From the NCBI GenBank assembly GCA_028281465.1, contig JANQJV010000333.1:1-35819 (forward strand): DNA of 35,819 nucleotides, given 5' to 3'. Below the pieces are notes generated by a model that searched no databases, was not told where the DNA came from, and worked only from the letters and a program-made list of their open reading frames with translations. Source of the DNA: Azospirillaceae bacterium. Its GTDB lineage: Bacteria > Pseudomonadota > Alphaproteobacteria > Azospirillales > Azospirillaceae. A program made the translations under genes and the position numbers. Below, piece by piece: positions 16,456-26,496 of the stretch; within the stretch, counting starts at the first letter, position 1, and every line of letters starts with the position of its first letter.

Positions 16456-18483
16456 TCACTTCTCCGCCAGCACGATGTCGGGCGCTGCGAGGCCGGTGCG
16501 CAGGCGGGTCAGGTGGAAGCGGATCACCAAGTCGTCGGGACGGATCTCGGCCAGGGATTCGAAGGCGCGTAGGGCTTCGGTCGGGGCATGATCGAGCAAG
16601 GTGAAGGCGCTGCGGTACGCTTCCAGCCAATCGGCCGAGGCTGTGCCGGCCGTTGCCGGTTCGGTGAGCGGCTCGAACACCTCGACGGCTTCCGTCTTGC
16701 CTTTGAACAACACCCGGGCGAGCGGGCGAACCTCCACATCACCGACCCGCTCGACGGTATCCCGGCTCACCAGCATGCGCGTGCCGAAGAGGCGGTTGGC
16801 ACCCTCCAACCGGGCCGCGGTATTCACGGCATCGCCGGCCGCCCCGTACTTCAGCCGTTCCACCGAGCCGAAATTGCCAACCATGGCCACCCCGGTATGC
16901 AGGCCCAGCCGAGTGATGCCAAAGGGCAGCCCGCCTTGCTCAGCCTTGTGCGAAAAGTCGACGGCAAAGGTGTCGATGCTACGCGCCGCCCGGAAGGCGC
17001 TCACGGCGTGATCGTCCGTCGTGATCGGGGCACCGAACATGGCGAAGACGGCATCACCGATGAAATCCACCACAATGCCACCACGTTCGGCGACCAGGCG
17101 GCACACTTCTTCTAAGTAGGTATTGAGCAGCGGCACCACCTCTTCTGGCGGTCTGGATTCGGACAGGGCGGTGAAGCCGGCGATGTCGGTGAACAACAGG
17201 CTCACGTCGCGCCGTTCGCCACCCAGGTAGAAGCGCTCCGGGTCCTGCAGCAGCGCTTCGACCACATCGGGCGCCACGTAGCGGCCGAACAGGTCTCGGA
17301 TGCGCTGACGTTCCCGCAGCCCGTTGACCATCTGGTTGAAGGCCGTGCTGGCCGAGTTGAACTCGCGGATGATGCTGCGCGGTAGCTTGCCCACATCTTC
17401 CAGGTGCCGACCCTTGACCTGCTCGGCCGCCTCGGCCAGCCGGACCACTGGCCGGCTGATCGCCCGACCGATCAACAACGACACCGCAATCGCCACGATG
17501 AACACGCCGATGCAAGCGATGGCGATTGTGCGCAATGTGTCCAGTTCGCCCAGGGTTTGGTCGGCCGGGGTGTAGGCTCCATAGGTGACCACGACCCCGC
17601 CGTCTTCGATGTCCGTGTCGTACATGACGGCATAGGCGCCGCCACCGCTGGGCGTATGGACGACCTGCGCCGTCCCCTCCAACTCGCGCCGAATCGGACG
17701 CGGGAGCGACCGGCCGCGCTGCCAGAGATGGGGCAGGACCGGATCGTCCAGCATGGAGAGCGGCGGCAACGGCAAGGCTGGTCCCAAACCGTCCACGTCG
17801 AACGACAGGCCAGGGTAGGCCAGCACATGGGTGTTGTTGAGCAGAATGAAGGGGGTTTGCCCCATCCGCGCCGCCACTTCGCCCAGGAAGGCCGACAGGC
17901 TGCGCACGGTCACGGCCGTGGCCAGAATGCCGGCGAATTCACCGTTCCGGCGCACCGGGGCCGAGACGGTGATCATCGGTTCCTGGATGCCCGGGCTCCA
18001 GATCGGCGTGTTCCAGCGCGGTCCATCCGCCGTGACCGCCGTTTCCATGATTTGCGGCAGGGTTGGCAGTTGGCTGAAATCCTCGCCGAGCTGCGGTGGG
18101 CCATTGCTCGGGTAGATGTCCGCAGAAAAATCGGGGCGGATAAAGGCCATGCCGAGCGCCTGTGGCAGGGTCGCCAACATGTCAGCCGCCACCTGCGCCA
18201 TGGCCTCCGGCACCTCCGGGTCGAGCCAGTCGCGGCTGGCCGAGGTTGCGACGAATCCCAGCAGGCGCTCGACCGGATAGAGGTGATCGAACACACTGGC
18301 CTTGATCTCGTTCAAGGTCTTGTTGATGCGCTCGGTCACCAACGCGTGGGTGGATTGGCCGGCCCGCGGCAGCACCATGCCCAGAACCAGAACCAGGGCA
18401 ATGGCTGTCACGCTGGTGAAGGTGAGCGCCAGGACCAGGGTGATCGACGGCCGGATAGACCGGAGCTTGCGCATCTTCGCCAA
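16456..18483 (-). CDS. Membrane class III adenylate/guanylate cyclase with dCache sensor and HAMP
   Basis: A 675-residue receptor cyclase making a cyclic nucleotide in response to a periplasmic signal. In order: TM1 (about 12-36), a double-Cache-like periplasmic sensor (40-315), TM2 (319-339), HAMP (340-395), a cyclase transducer-like RDLFGRYVAPDVVEALL segment, the class III catalytic domain (about 420-605), and an Ala-rich C-terminal tail. Metal-binding D433 (LLFTDIAGFT) and D477 (FIGDAVFAMFG), and transition-state N554 and R558 (DAVNTAAR) are present. The substrate-specifying Lys position is Asp473 instead, so ATP versus GTP use is uncertain. The start is probably TTG at 18483: GAGAGGG lies seven bases before it, whereas the first ATG three codons later is badly spaced. 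Divergent from sucA. Confidence 0.9.
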   Translation of the reverse strand: MAKMRKLRSIRPSITLVLALTFTSVTAIALVLVLGMVLPRAGQSTHALVTERINKTLNEIKASVFDHLYPVERLLGFVATSASRDWLDPEVPEAMAQVAADMLATLPQALGMAFIRPDFSADIYPSNGPPQLGEDFSQLPTLPQIMETAVTADGPRWNTPIWSPGIQEPMITVSAPVRRNGEFAGILATAVTVRSLSAFLGEVAARMGQTPFILLNNTHVLAYPGLSFDVDGLGPALPLPPLSMLDDPVLPHLWQRGRSLPRPIRRELEGTAQVVHTPSGGGAYAVMYDTDIEDGGVVVTYGAYTPADQTLGELDTLRTIAIACIGVFIVAIAVSLLIGRAISRPVVRLAEAAEQVKGRHLEDVGKLPRSIIREFNSASTAFNQMVNGLRERQRIRDLFGRYVAPDVVEALLQDPERFYLGGERRDVSLLFTDIAGFTALSESRPPEEVVPLLNTYLEEVCRLVAERGGIVVDFIGDAVFAMFGAPITTDDHAVSAFRAARSIDTFAVDFSHKAEQGGLPFGITRLGLHTGVAMVGNFGSVERLKYGAAGDAVNTAARLEGANRLFGTRMLVSRDTVERVGDVEVRPLARVLFKGKTEAVEVFEPLTEPATAGTASADWLEAYRSAFTLLDHAPTEALRAFESLAEIRPDDLVIRFHLTRLRTGLAAPDIVLAEK

Positions 18484-18792
18484 AGCGGAACCCTCTCACG
18501 GGAACGGGTCGATGCTGACCGGTGTCTCGACGGGCCGGTCGGCCACCCGCTCTCCCGGAAGTTTAAAGGGATGTGGGTGTGCACGCGGTTCCCTTGTACG
18601 GCGCTTTGAGCGTATCATGGCCGCCCAGACAAAAAGATCTGCGGGCATATGTCGCAGGGAGTCCGCTGTGATTTGCTCATTGAGCATGAACTGGCATCTT
18701 CCTACGGCCTGTCCGCGCCGATCGCCCAAGGGGGTTTCCCCACCGAGCCACAGCGCAAGGGAGCACGGGCCGCCAGCGCCCGCGAACGCCGA

Positions 18793-21714
18793 ATGCCAGG
18801 ACACATCGAGCCGCGGCCGAGTGAGGCCACGTCTTTCCTGTACGGGGCCAATGCCACTTACATCGCCGAGTTGTACACGCGCTACCTGACCGAACCGGAG
18901 CTGGTCGACACGGGCTGGAAGAGCTTCTTCGCCACGCTGGACGACGACAGCCGCGAGGTGCTGCGCGAATTGCACGGCGCCTCCTGGGCACCCTCGGACC
19001 AATCGGTCATCGGCAACGGTGAAGCGGAAGAGCCGCCGTTGTCGGCCGCGGCACCCTCCGGCGCGGCCACACCGATCCAGCGCTTCCTGGGCGGGCACGG
19101 TACGGTCGACCAGGTGCGCACCAGCATCCTCGACAGCATTCGCGCACTCATGATGATTCGGGTGTACCGGGTGCGTGGCCACCTATTGGCCAAGCTGGAC
19201 CCGCTCGGGCTGGAGAAACGGGACTATCACGACGAGCTCAGGCCGACGACTTACGGCTTCGGTCCGGCCGATTACGAGCGGCCGATCTTCCTGAACTACT
19301 CGCTCGGCATGGAAAGCGCCACGCTGCGCCAGATACTGGACACGCTGCATGCCACCTATTGCCATCACATCGGCGTGGAGTTCATGCACATCCAGGATCC
19401 GGCGCAGAAGGCCTGGATTCAGGAGCGCATCGAGGGCGCGCGCAACCACACCGACTTCACGGTCAACGGCAAGCGCGCCATCCTGGAACGCCTGACCGCG
19501 GCGGAAACCTTCGAGCGTTTCCTGCAGCTTAAATACACCGGCACCAAGCGCTTCGGCCTGGACGGCGGCGAAGCCCTGATCCCGGCCATGGAGCAAATTC
19601 TCAAGCGCGGCGGCCAACTCGGCCTCACCGACGTGGTCATCGGCATGGCGCACCGCGGCCGGCTCAACCTGCTCGCCAATTTCATGGGCAAGCCGTTTTC
19701 CGCCATCTTCTCGGAGTTCGAAGGCAACCTGTCCAATCCGGAAGACGTGCAAGGCTCGGGCGACGTCAAGTACCACCTGGGTACATCCAGCGACCGGGAC
19801 TTCAACGGCAACGTCATGCACCTGTCGCTGACCGCAAATCCCTCGCACTTGGAAGCGGTCAACCCGGTGGTGAGCGGCAAAGTACGCGCCAAACAGCGGC
19901 AGAATGCCGACGATGACCGCTCCAAGGTCATGGGCCTGCTGCTGCACGGCGACGCCGCCTTCGCCGGCCAGGGCCTGGTGGCCGAAACCCTGCTGCTGTC
20001 CGAACTCAAGGGCTATAAGACCGGCGGCACCATCCACTTCGTCATCAACAACCAGATCGGTTTCACCACCACGCCGCAATACGGCCGCTCCGGCCCCTAT
20101 CCCACCGAGGTCGCCAAGTCGATCCAGGCGCCGATCTTCCACGTCAACGGCGACGACCCCGAAGCCGTGGTGCACGTGGCCCGCATCGCCACCGAGTTCC
20201 GGCAGAAGTTCAAGAAAGACGTGATCATCGACATGGTGTGCTACCGCCGCCATGGACATAACGAGGGTGACGAGCCGGCCTTCACCCAGCCGATCATGTA
20301 CCGCAAGATCAAGATTCACCCGACCGTCCGGGAGCTGTACGCACAACAACTGATCACCGAGCAAGTATACACGGAAGCGGAAACCGACAAGGTTACACAG
20401 GATTTCTTCAAGAAACTCGAAGGCGATTTCGAGGCCGCCTCATCGTACAAACCGAACAAGGCGGATTGGCTGGAAGGCAAATGGGCCGGCCTCAGCACCA
20501 GCCGGGGCGAGGAAGACGCCAAGGCACATACGGCCGTGCATACGGAACTGCTGCGCGAAGTTGGCACGGCGCTGACCACCCTGCCGGCGGATTTCGACGT
20601 CCACCCGAAGATCAGCCGGCTGCTCAAGACCAAACAGAAGATGTTCGACACCGGCGACGGCATAGACTGGGCGACGGGCGAGGCGCTGGCCTTCGGCACC
20701 CTGCTGGTGGAAGGCACCCATGTCCGCCTGAGCGGGCAGGATTGCGGGCGCGGCACCTTCTCGCAACGCCACGCCATCCTGTACGATCAGAGCACGGAAT
20801 ATCGGTACGTGCCGCTCAACTTCGTCCGACCGCGCGAACAGGCCAAGATCGAGGTGCACGACAGCCCCCTGTCGGAAGCCGCGGTGCTGGGCTTCGAGTA
20901 CGGCTACACCCTGGCCGAACCATACGGTCTGGTCATGTGGGAAGCGCAATTCGGCGATTTCGCGAACGGCGCTCAAGTGATCATCGACCAATTCATCAGC
21001 TCCGGGGAGTCCAAATGGCTGCGGCTGTCCGGACTGGTCCTGCTGCTGCCACACGGCTATGAGGGCCAGGGGCCTGAACACTCCTCGGCCCGGCCGGAGC
21101 GCTATCTGCAATTGTGCGCGGAAGAGAACATGCAGGTGTGCAACATCACCACGCCGGCGAACTACTTCCACGCCCTGCGCCGGCAGGTGCGCCGCACGGT
21201 GCGCAAGCCGTTGATCGTGATGACGCCGAAATCGCTGCTGCGCCACAAGCTGTGCGTGTCCAACCTGAACGACTTCAACATCGGCTCCCAGTTCCAGCGC
21301 ATCATCCCCGAAACGGCGGCGGGGCAAGCCAGCCCGGACAAGATTCGACGCGTCGTGTTGTGCAGCGGCAAGGTTTACTACGACCTGGTGCAAGAGCGGG
21401 ACAGCCGCGGCATCACCGACATCGCCATCCTGCGCGTCGAGCAGCTTTACCCGTTCCCCTTCACGCTGCTGGGCAAGGAGCTGCACAAGTACCCCAACGT
21501 GGCCGAGGTCGTCTGGTGCCAGGAAGAGCCTGAGAACATGGGCTATTGGTTCTTCGTCGACCGCCGCATCGAAACCGTGCTGTCGCGGCTCGATGTGCCG
21601 GCAAAGCGGCCGCGCTACGCCGGCCGCCCGGCGGCAGCCTCCCCGGCCACCGGCTCGAACCGGCGCCACCATGTGGAACAGGCAGCCCTGGTTTCGGACG
21701 CGCTGACCCTCTAA
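18793..21714 (+). CDS. sucA: 2-oxoglutarate dehydrogenase E1 component
   Basis: Thiamine-diphosphate-dependent E1 subunit of the 2-oxoglutarate dehydrogenase complex, which decarboxylates 2-oxoglutarate in the citric acid cycle. The N-terminal segment [19 protein letters not shown] anchors it to the complex. Characteristic motifs follow: [43 protein letters not shown] (thiamine region), [32 protein letters not shown] and the C-terminal YPFP segment. Starting at 18793 gives 973 residues, close to the family norm. An upstream in-frame ATG at 18649 would add 48 residues without family likeness; neither start has a clear ribosome site. sucB follows after 67 bases. Confidence 0.96.
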   Translation: MPGHIEPRPSEATSFLYGANATYIAELYTRYLTEPELVDTGWKSFFATLDDDSREVLRELHGASWAPSDQSVIGNGEAEEPPLSAAAPSGAATPIQRFLGGHGTVDQVRTSILDSIRALMMIRVYRVRGHLLAKLDPLGLEKRDYHDELRPTTYGFGPADYERPIFLNYSLGMESATLRQILDTLHATYCHHIGVEFMHIQDPAQKAWIQERIEGARNHTDFTVNGKRAILERLTAAETFERFLQLKYTGTKRFGLDGGEALIPAMEQILKRGGQLGLTDVVIGMAHRGRLNLLANFMGKPFSAIFSEFEGNLSNPEDVQGSGDVKYHLGTSSDRDFNGNVMHLSLTANPSHLEAVNPVVSGKVRAKQRQNADDDRSKVMGLLLHGDAAFAGQGLVAETLLLSELKGYKTGGTIHFVINNQIGFTTTPQYGRSGPYPTEVAKSIQAPIFHVNGDDPEAVVHVARIATEFRQKFKKDVIIDMVCYRRHGHNEGDEPAFTQPIMYRKIKIHPTVRELYAQQLITEQVYTEAETDKVTQDFFKKLEGDFEAASSYKPNKADWLEGKWAGLSTSRGEEDAKAHTAVHTELLREVGTALTTLPADFDVHPKISRLLKTKQKMFDTGDGIDWATGEALAFGTLLVEGTHVRLSGQDCGRGTFSQRHAILYDQSTEYRYVPLNFVRPREQAKIEVHDSPLSEAAVLGFEYGYTLAEPYGLVMWEAQFGDFANGAQVIIDQFISSGESKWLRLSGLVLLLPHGYEGQGPEHSSARPERYLQLCAEENMQVCNITTPANYFHALRRQVRRTVRKPLIVMTPKSLLRHKLCVSNLNDFNIGSQFQRIIPETAAGQASPDKIRRVVLCSGKVYYDLVQERDSRGITDIAILRVEQLYPFPFTLLGKELHKYPNVAEVVWCQEEPENMGYWFFVDRRIETVLSRLDVPAKRPRYAGRPAAASPATGSNRRHHVEQAALVSDALTL

Positions 21715-21781
21715 GCGGTCGTTCCGTCCCCCTCGATCGATCCACGGACTTGAAACAGAACGACAAACAGGACGTACATCC

Positions 21782-23047
21782 ATGGCAACCGACATCACCG
21801 TTCCGGCCCTCGGCGAATCCGTGACCGAGGCAACGGTCGCGCGCTGGCTGAAAAAGCAAGGCGACGCCGTACAGGCGGACGAAGCTCTGGTCGAATTGGA
21901 AACCGACAAGGTTACGCTCGAGGTCAACGCGCCAGCGGCCGGCGTGCTCTCGGAAATCCTCGCCGGCGAGGAAACCACGGTCGAGGTCGGAGCACTGCTC
22001 GGCCGTATCGCCGAGGGCGCCGCCGCCGCAGCCCCGGCAGCGCAACCGGCCGCTGCCGCTCCGGTGCCGGCCGCCGTACCGACACCGCCCCCGGCCGGCC
22101 CGGCCAGCGACGTGCTTTCCCCCGCCGTCCGCAAGCTGGTGGGCGACGACCGGCTCGACCCGGCGCAAATTCCGGCCTCGGGTAAGGACGGCCGGTTGAC
22201 CAAGGAAGACGTGCTGGCCCATCTGGAAACCCGTCCGGCGGCGCCGGTCGCAGTGGCGTCCGCGCCCGTGCCCGCTCCAGCCCCTGCGCCGGCCCCGGTA
22301 CCGCGCCCGGTGTTCACTGCGGCCTCGTCCATGCCTCGACCGCGCGCCGATCTGGAAGAGCGGGTGCGCCTGACCCGGTTGCGCCAGCGCATCGCCGAGC
22401 GCCTCAAGGACGCTCAGAACACGGCGGCCATGCTGACCACCTTCAACGAGGTGGACATGACCAACGTCATGGCCATGCGCAACCAGTTCAAAGACAGGTT
22501 CGAAAAGAAGCACGGCGTGCGGCTCGGTTTCATGTCGTTCTTCGTCAAGGCCTGCATCGTCGCGTTGAAGGAGTTCCCGGCGGTCAACGCCGAGATCGAC
22601 GGCACCGACATCGTCTACAAGAACTACTACGACATCGGCGTGGCTGTCGGCTCGCCGCAGGGCCTGGTGGTTCCGGTGGTGCGCGATGCGGACAAGATGA
22701 GCTTTGCGGACATCGAAGCCAAGATCGCCGATCTGGGCAAACGGGCCCGCGACGGCAAACTGGCGATCGAAGAGCTGACCGGCGGCACCTTCACCATCAC
22801 CAATGGCGGCGTGTTCGGCTCGCTGATGTCCACGCCGATCCTGAACCCGCCCCAGTCCGGCATCCTGGGCATGCACAAGACCCAGGACCGCCCGGTCGCG
22901 GTCAACGGCAAGGTGGAAATCCGCCCGATGATGTATCTGGCCGTGAGCTACGACCACCGCATCATCGACGGCCGCGAGGCGGTCAGCTTCCTCGTCCGCG
23001 TCAAGGAATGCATCGAAGACCCGCAACGCGCATTGTTGGATGTCTGA
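21782..23047 (+). CDS. sucB: Dihydrolipoamide succinyltransferase (E2 of 2-oxoglutarate dehydrogenase)
   Basis: A 421-residue E2 core subunit that transfers succinyl groups to CoA. The N-terminal lipoyl domain carries the lipoylated Lys43 in ETDKVTLEV. An Ala/Pro linker is followed by the E1/E3-binding domain ([18 protein letters not shown], about 113-150), a second Ala/Pro linker, and the catalytic acyltransferase domain ending in the active-site block [16 protein letters not shown]. The start ATG has AGGAC upstream. E3 (lpd), which often follows in alphaproteobacteria, is not here; after sucB come about 430 unassigned bases and a polysaccharide operon on the other strand. Confidence 0.96.
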   Translation: MATDITVPALGESVTEATVARWLKKQGDAVQADEALVELETDKVTLEVNAPAAGVLSEILAGEETTVEVGALLGRIAEGAAAAAPAAQPAAAAPVPAAVPTPPPAGPASDVLSPAVRKLVGDDRLDPAQIPASGKDGRLTKEDVLAHLETRPAAPVAVASAPVPAPAPAPAPVPRPVFTAASSMPRPRADLEERVRLTRLRQRIAERLKDAQNTAAMLTTFNEVDMTNVMAMRNQFKDRFEKKHGVRLGFMSFFVKACIVALKEFPAVNAEIDGTDIVYKNYYDIGVAVGSPQGLVVPVVRDADKMSFADIEAKIADLGKRARDGKLAIEELTGGTFTITNGGVFGSLMSTPILNPPQSGILGMHKTQDRPVAVNGKVEIRPMMYLAVSYDHRIIDGREAVSFLVRVKECIEDPQRALLDV

Positions 23048-23475
23048 TCGACGTTGCCGCCGCGGGAGGTGCTCGGGCGCATCCCGCGATGGCAGGAAGC
23101 CTGCTTCGCCCCGTCATGGGGCTGTGCACAGAGATTCTGACTCTGGGACTGGTTTCGGGCTACGGAATTGCTAACGGTATTGGGGCGGTGGGGATGGACA
23201 GGCGAGCGCGTCCCCTTGTGTCCATGCTGGTTTGGGACGGCGACGGGACCGACGAGGCGTCTGGTGTCGGGGATGGTCAGGAATGGCGCATGGACCACCT
23301 CGGCGCCCCAGTCGACCCGGACGCAGTGTGATGGCTCGACGATGGATGACGCCGAGCCGCAAGGTGCGTTCACGGACGGGCATCTCTCGCCGGCCAAGCA
23401 AGGATCACAAGCTTGGTTTTGTGGATCCGCTGACATGATGAGACCGACGGTCGATGAACCGCATTGGTCGTGCGG
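23048..23475. other. Unassigned region between sucB and the amidotransferase gene
   Basis: No recognisable gene. Open frames on both strands give low-complexity, His/Arg/Ser-rich products without domain features. The sequence sits between the ends of converging genes, so a terminator would be expected, but I saw no strong hairpin followed by T residues. It could be decayed insertion-sequence DNA. Confidence 0.5.
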
Positions 23476-24627
23476 CTACTCCCGCGCCGGCAAAGGAAAG
23501 CAGAACTTTCTGTAAAAACTCTCTGGCACTCGCTTCATTTTCAGCATTAGCCAGAACAAGGGTCTCAGATGCTCAAACGCTTCTTTATACGTCTTGAATT
23601 CCCGCCATGAGCGTTTGGGAAGCGTCATCATGTGGTCCAGATCCTCGTCCGTCAACTGCAGCCGGGACTTGACCATTTCGATAATATACTGAGGACATTC
23701 TTGCGCTTGGGAAACATCGTCCAGTGCATCGTTCCGATTCATGAAACCGGACCGTACGTTCGCCGCGTGAGATAGGAGACGGGTGTCGAAACTCCCGCGT
23801 CGCGGAAAGATATAGGTGTGATTGAAGGCCGTAAACAAGTTCTCGAGGTGATGGCCGCCATAGTATTTCCAATGATAGGTCTCACTCAAGAGCTTGCGTG
23901 CATCGGCTTTGTTGTAATCGGCGTACCACAAAGGCCGTAGGCGCTTGATGCCCTTGAGCACACAGTAATACAGAAAACGCCAAATCGTGAGGTTTGGAAA
24001 GCTTGGCAGGGCCGTCAACCGTCCATAGGCTCTATGCACGCTTTCTATGTATTTGCCATCGATATAGGTCGTATCAAGCGGTGCTATGCCCTCGGTCCGA
24101 AAGGTATGACCCTCCAGAATGGTGCCAATGCCGTGCTGATCGGCGGCCATATAGGCCGTGGTCGTCAGGGCGATATCCGTTGCGACTTCCGGATCCCCGA
24201 GCCCCGCTGCCATGAAGGCACGGTAAATATCACTATTCTCCCATGTATCAACAACGTGTGTATAAAGATCGATATTGAGCTTGTCCAAAAGATTGTAGAT
24301 GTTCTGGGTAGCGATCGGCGAATTCCAGGTGTTGTCGTAATGGACGGCCAATGGGCGCAGACCATTTTCCACCGCCATGTGCATCAGGTAGGATGAATCT
24401 GTTCCTCCACTGACGCCAATCACGCAGTCATATTTCTTACTCTTGCCAGATTTCCGAATCGCGGCAAACATTTCGTCAAGCTTTTGTTTCCCTTCCAATC
24501 CAGTCGGATAGATGCGGCACAGGTTATCGTGTAGTTTGCAGTAATTACAGACGCCTTCATCATCGAAAACAATCGATGGGACGGTGTCATCATATACGCA
24601 TCGGGTGCAAATCTGTCGATTTCTCAT
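23476..24627 (-). CDS. wbpG: N-acetyl sugar amidotransferase (WbpG family)
   Basis: PP-loop ATP-dependent amidotransferase of 383 residues. With HisH2/HisF2-type partners it converts an acetamido group of a nucleotide sugar to an acetamidino group for O-antigen or related glycans (established for Pseudomonas WbpG and PseA relatives). A zinc ribbon is formed by C7, C10, C27 and C30 (ICTRC...CNYCK). The PP-loop SGGTDSS at 73-79 binds ATP. The start codon overlaps the hisF2 stop as ATGA, showing translational coupling. The lower GC of this operon compared with sucAB suggests separate origin. The sugar substrate cannot be read from the sequence. Confidence 0.9.
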   Translation of the reverse strand: MRNRQICTRCVYDDTVPSIVFDDEGVCNYCKLHDNLCRIYPTGLEGKQKLDEMFAAIRKSGKSKKYDCVIGVSGGTDSSYLMHMAVENGLRPLAVHYDNTWNSPIATQNIYNLLDKLNIDLYTHVVDTWENSDIYRAFMAAGLGDPEVATDIALTTTAYMAADQHGIGTILEGHTFRTEGIAPLDTTYIDGKYIESVHRAYGRLTALPSFPNLTIWRFLYYCVLKGIKRLRPLWYADYNKADARKLLSETYHWKYYGGHHLENLFTAFNHTYIFPRRGSFDTRLLSHAANVRSGFMNRNDALDDVSQAQECPQYIIEMVKSRLQLTDEDLDHMMTLPKRSWREFKTYKEAFEHLRPLFWLMLKMKRVPESFYRKFCFPLPARE

Positions 24628-25385
24628 CGCATCAGTGACCGCCGAATATGGAGCTCTGGATAATTGACCAGCACGTTCCGGTTTGTCGCCTTCTGATAGA
24701 AGAAAAGAGCCCCGGCTGCAGCCGCCTGGGCCCCTCCTTGCTTGATCACGGCGGCAAGGTCGTCCCGGGTGCGCGCGCCACCGACCGCGATCACAGGAAC
24801 CGACACGGCAGTCGCGACCTCTTGCACAAGGGGAACATCGTACCCCTGCATGCTGCCGTCCCGGTCGATCGAGTGCAGAAGGAGCTCCCCCGCACCAGCG
24901 TCGACCATTCTGCGAGCGAAGGTCGTCGCAGACTCGTTTAACGCATGGCTGCCGCTGCGCACGTACGGCCGGGCCATCCCGTCAGGATCGCGGCGAACAT
25001 CCACGGATACCACGATCGCTTGGCTTCCGGTGAGCCGAGCGGCGGCCGTGACGAACGCGGGATCGGTTGCCGCGCTGTTCACCACCACCTTCTCGCAGCC
25101 GGCCGCCAGAACCCTGCGCACCTGGTCAAGCGTGCGGATTCCACCGCCATAGCCAAACGGCACCGACACGAAACGGGCCTGCTGTGCCAATAGGCCATAG
25201 TCTGGGTCGCGCCCCTCAACCGTTGCGCGAATATCGAGGAGGAATATCTCTTCAGCACGCAGGGTGTTGAAGATATGAATCGTATTAACTGGATCGCCGA
25301 TATAGTGGGGCGATGAAAACTGTCGGGTTTTGACCAGCCGGCCACCAGCCATCGAAAGACAAGGGATAATCCGAGGGTTAAGCAT
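24624..25385 (-). CDS. hisF: HisF-like cyclase subunit, HisF2/WbpF type (amidotransferase partner)
   Basis: A 253-residue (beta/alpha)8-barrel related to imidazole glycerol phosphate synthase HisF. RIIPCLSMAGGRLVKT aligns with the HisF N-terminus, but the catalytic Asp11 of true HisF is Ser11 here. The later Asp in VVSVDVRR and the SIDRDGS loop are kept. Loss of Asp11 fits HisF2 proteins, which are thought to channel ammonia from HisH2 to WbpG and not to make histidine precursors. I start at ATG 25385, which overlaps the end of hisH2 by eight bases; the longer frame adds residues unlike the family. It ends in an ATGA overlap with wbpG. Confidence 0.88.
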   Translation of the reverse strand: MLNPRIIPCLSMAGGRLVKTRQFSSPHYIGDPVNTIHIFNTLRAEEIFLLDIRATVEGRDPDYGLLAQQARFVSVPFGYGGGIRTLDQVRRVLAAGCEKVVVNSAATDPAFVTAAARLTGSQAIVVSVDVRRDPDGMARPYVRSGSHALNESATTFARRMVDAGAGELLLHSIDRDGSMQGYDVPLVQEVATAVSVPVIAVGGARTRDDLAAVIKQGGAQAAAAGALFFYQKATNRNVLVNYPELHIRRSLMR

Positions 25386-26034
25386 GTTGCGCAACTGCCA
25401 GGAAGTTCCGGAAAAGTTTTTCTCCCCAGATTTGGCTTTTTTCCGGGTGAAATTGGGTGCCGAAGATCCGTCCTTTTTGAATAACTGAAGGGAAGTCAAG
25501 GCCGTACGATGTTACTCCGACGAGCGCGGAGGTGTCGGCGTTATCCAAATGGTAGGAATGCACAAAATAGAATTCGCTACCGTCTTCGATCCCCTCGAGA
25601 AGCGGACTTGGCTGTTGCTTCGTGACGGCGTTCCACCCGATGTGCGGAACACGAATGGTCTCACCGTCTTGATTCGTCCGAAAACGAATGACAGAACCGG
25701 GAAGCCAGCCAAGACCAGGTAGGGCCCCCTCTTCGCTGCGCTCGGCCATGATCTGCATGCCAAGACAAATGCCGAGCACGGGCACACCGGCCATCAAAAT
25801 CCGGTCGCTCAAAGGCCGTTCCAGACCGTGTTCACGCATGGTGCCGACGCCGGCATCAAAGCTGCCCACACCGGGCAAAATGATCGCTTGCGCATCCTTC
25901 AACTCGGATGGCCAGGTCACCTCACTCGGGGTTCCACCGACGCGGCGTACCATGTTTGACACCGACCCGAAATTGCCAATGCCAAAGTTGATAATCGCTA
26001 CCAACACCGAGGTCGTCTCACTCGCAACGGTCAT
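25378..26034 (-). CDS. hisH: HisH-like glutamine amidotransferase, HisH2/WbpH type
   Basis: Class I glutamine amidotransferase of 218 residues that releases ammonia from glutamine. The motifs are NFGIGNFGSV near the N-terminus, LPGVGSFDAGV, the catalytic Cys in GICLGMQ, the HSYH segment and the catalytic His/Glu in GTQFHPEKSQ. It heads the three-gene minus-strand operon with hisF2 and wbpG. Because the partner HisF has lost its IGPS catalytic Asp, this copy probably serves sugar amidination and not histidine synthesis. The open frame allows a GTG two codons earlier; I prefer the ATG at 26034. Confidence 0.9.
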   Translation of the reverse strand: MTVASETTSVLVAIINFGIGNFGSVSNMVRRVGGTPSEVTWPSELKDAQAIILPGVGSFDAGVGTMREHGLERPLSDRILMAGVPVLGICLGMQIMAERSEEGALPGLGWLPGSVIRFRTNQDGETIRVPHIGWNAVTKQQPSPLLEGIEDGSEFYFVHSYHLDNADTSALVGVTSYGLDFPSVIQKGRIFGTQFHPEKSQIWGEKLFRNFLAVAQHA

Positions 26035-26496
26035 CCGCACAGTAGTTTATTGCGCTGCAATCACTTCTCACAAGGCTAAAGGCCCGGTACCCCGCAAAAA
26101 TACCGCGGCACATGGTCTTCACTTGTCCAAGAGAGGTCGTTCATGGGACGCTGCGGATCGCGAATGGCGGAGCGCGGCCGTGGCAGTGCTGGTTGTCCGA
26201 TCGGATGTGGCAGCGCTTGACCATCTCGGTCTGACATCGGCTCCCCGCGTGGCGGTTGACGGCCTTGGTATCGCTCTCCTGTGCCGGTCGATCTGGGCAA
26301 GCGAGCCCTGATGTTGGCTTGCGCCAAGGCGGTTCTACGCCGGGCGGACCGCGGAAAAAGCGGGCTGGCCGTCGGCCCCCGGATGCTGGACACGGGGCCA
26401 TCGGCATCGTTAAGACATAGCGAGCGTTGGTTCGGGAATTGTCATTGCCCCGCATGGCCTTGGGAGCATGTCCCCAACGGGCGACAAGAACCCGCA
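26035..26496. other. Divergent intergenic region, no gene recognised
   Basis: It separates the divergent hisH2 operon and the glycosyltransferase gene, so it should hold both promoters. An open frame continuous with the glycosyltransferase runs back to 26281 but reads as Arg/Ala-rich sequence unlike a glycosyltransferase N-terminus. The GC content is mixed. No clear promoter pair or hairpin was found by eye. Confidence 0.45.

Noticed and set aside
20440..22407. 655-codon minus-strand frame opposite sucA/sucB
   Set aside because: It spans two well-supported genes in antisense; the sequence is a codon-bias artefact with long Gly/Ala/Thr runs mirroring the E2 linkers.
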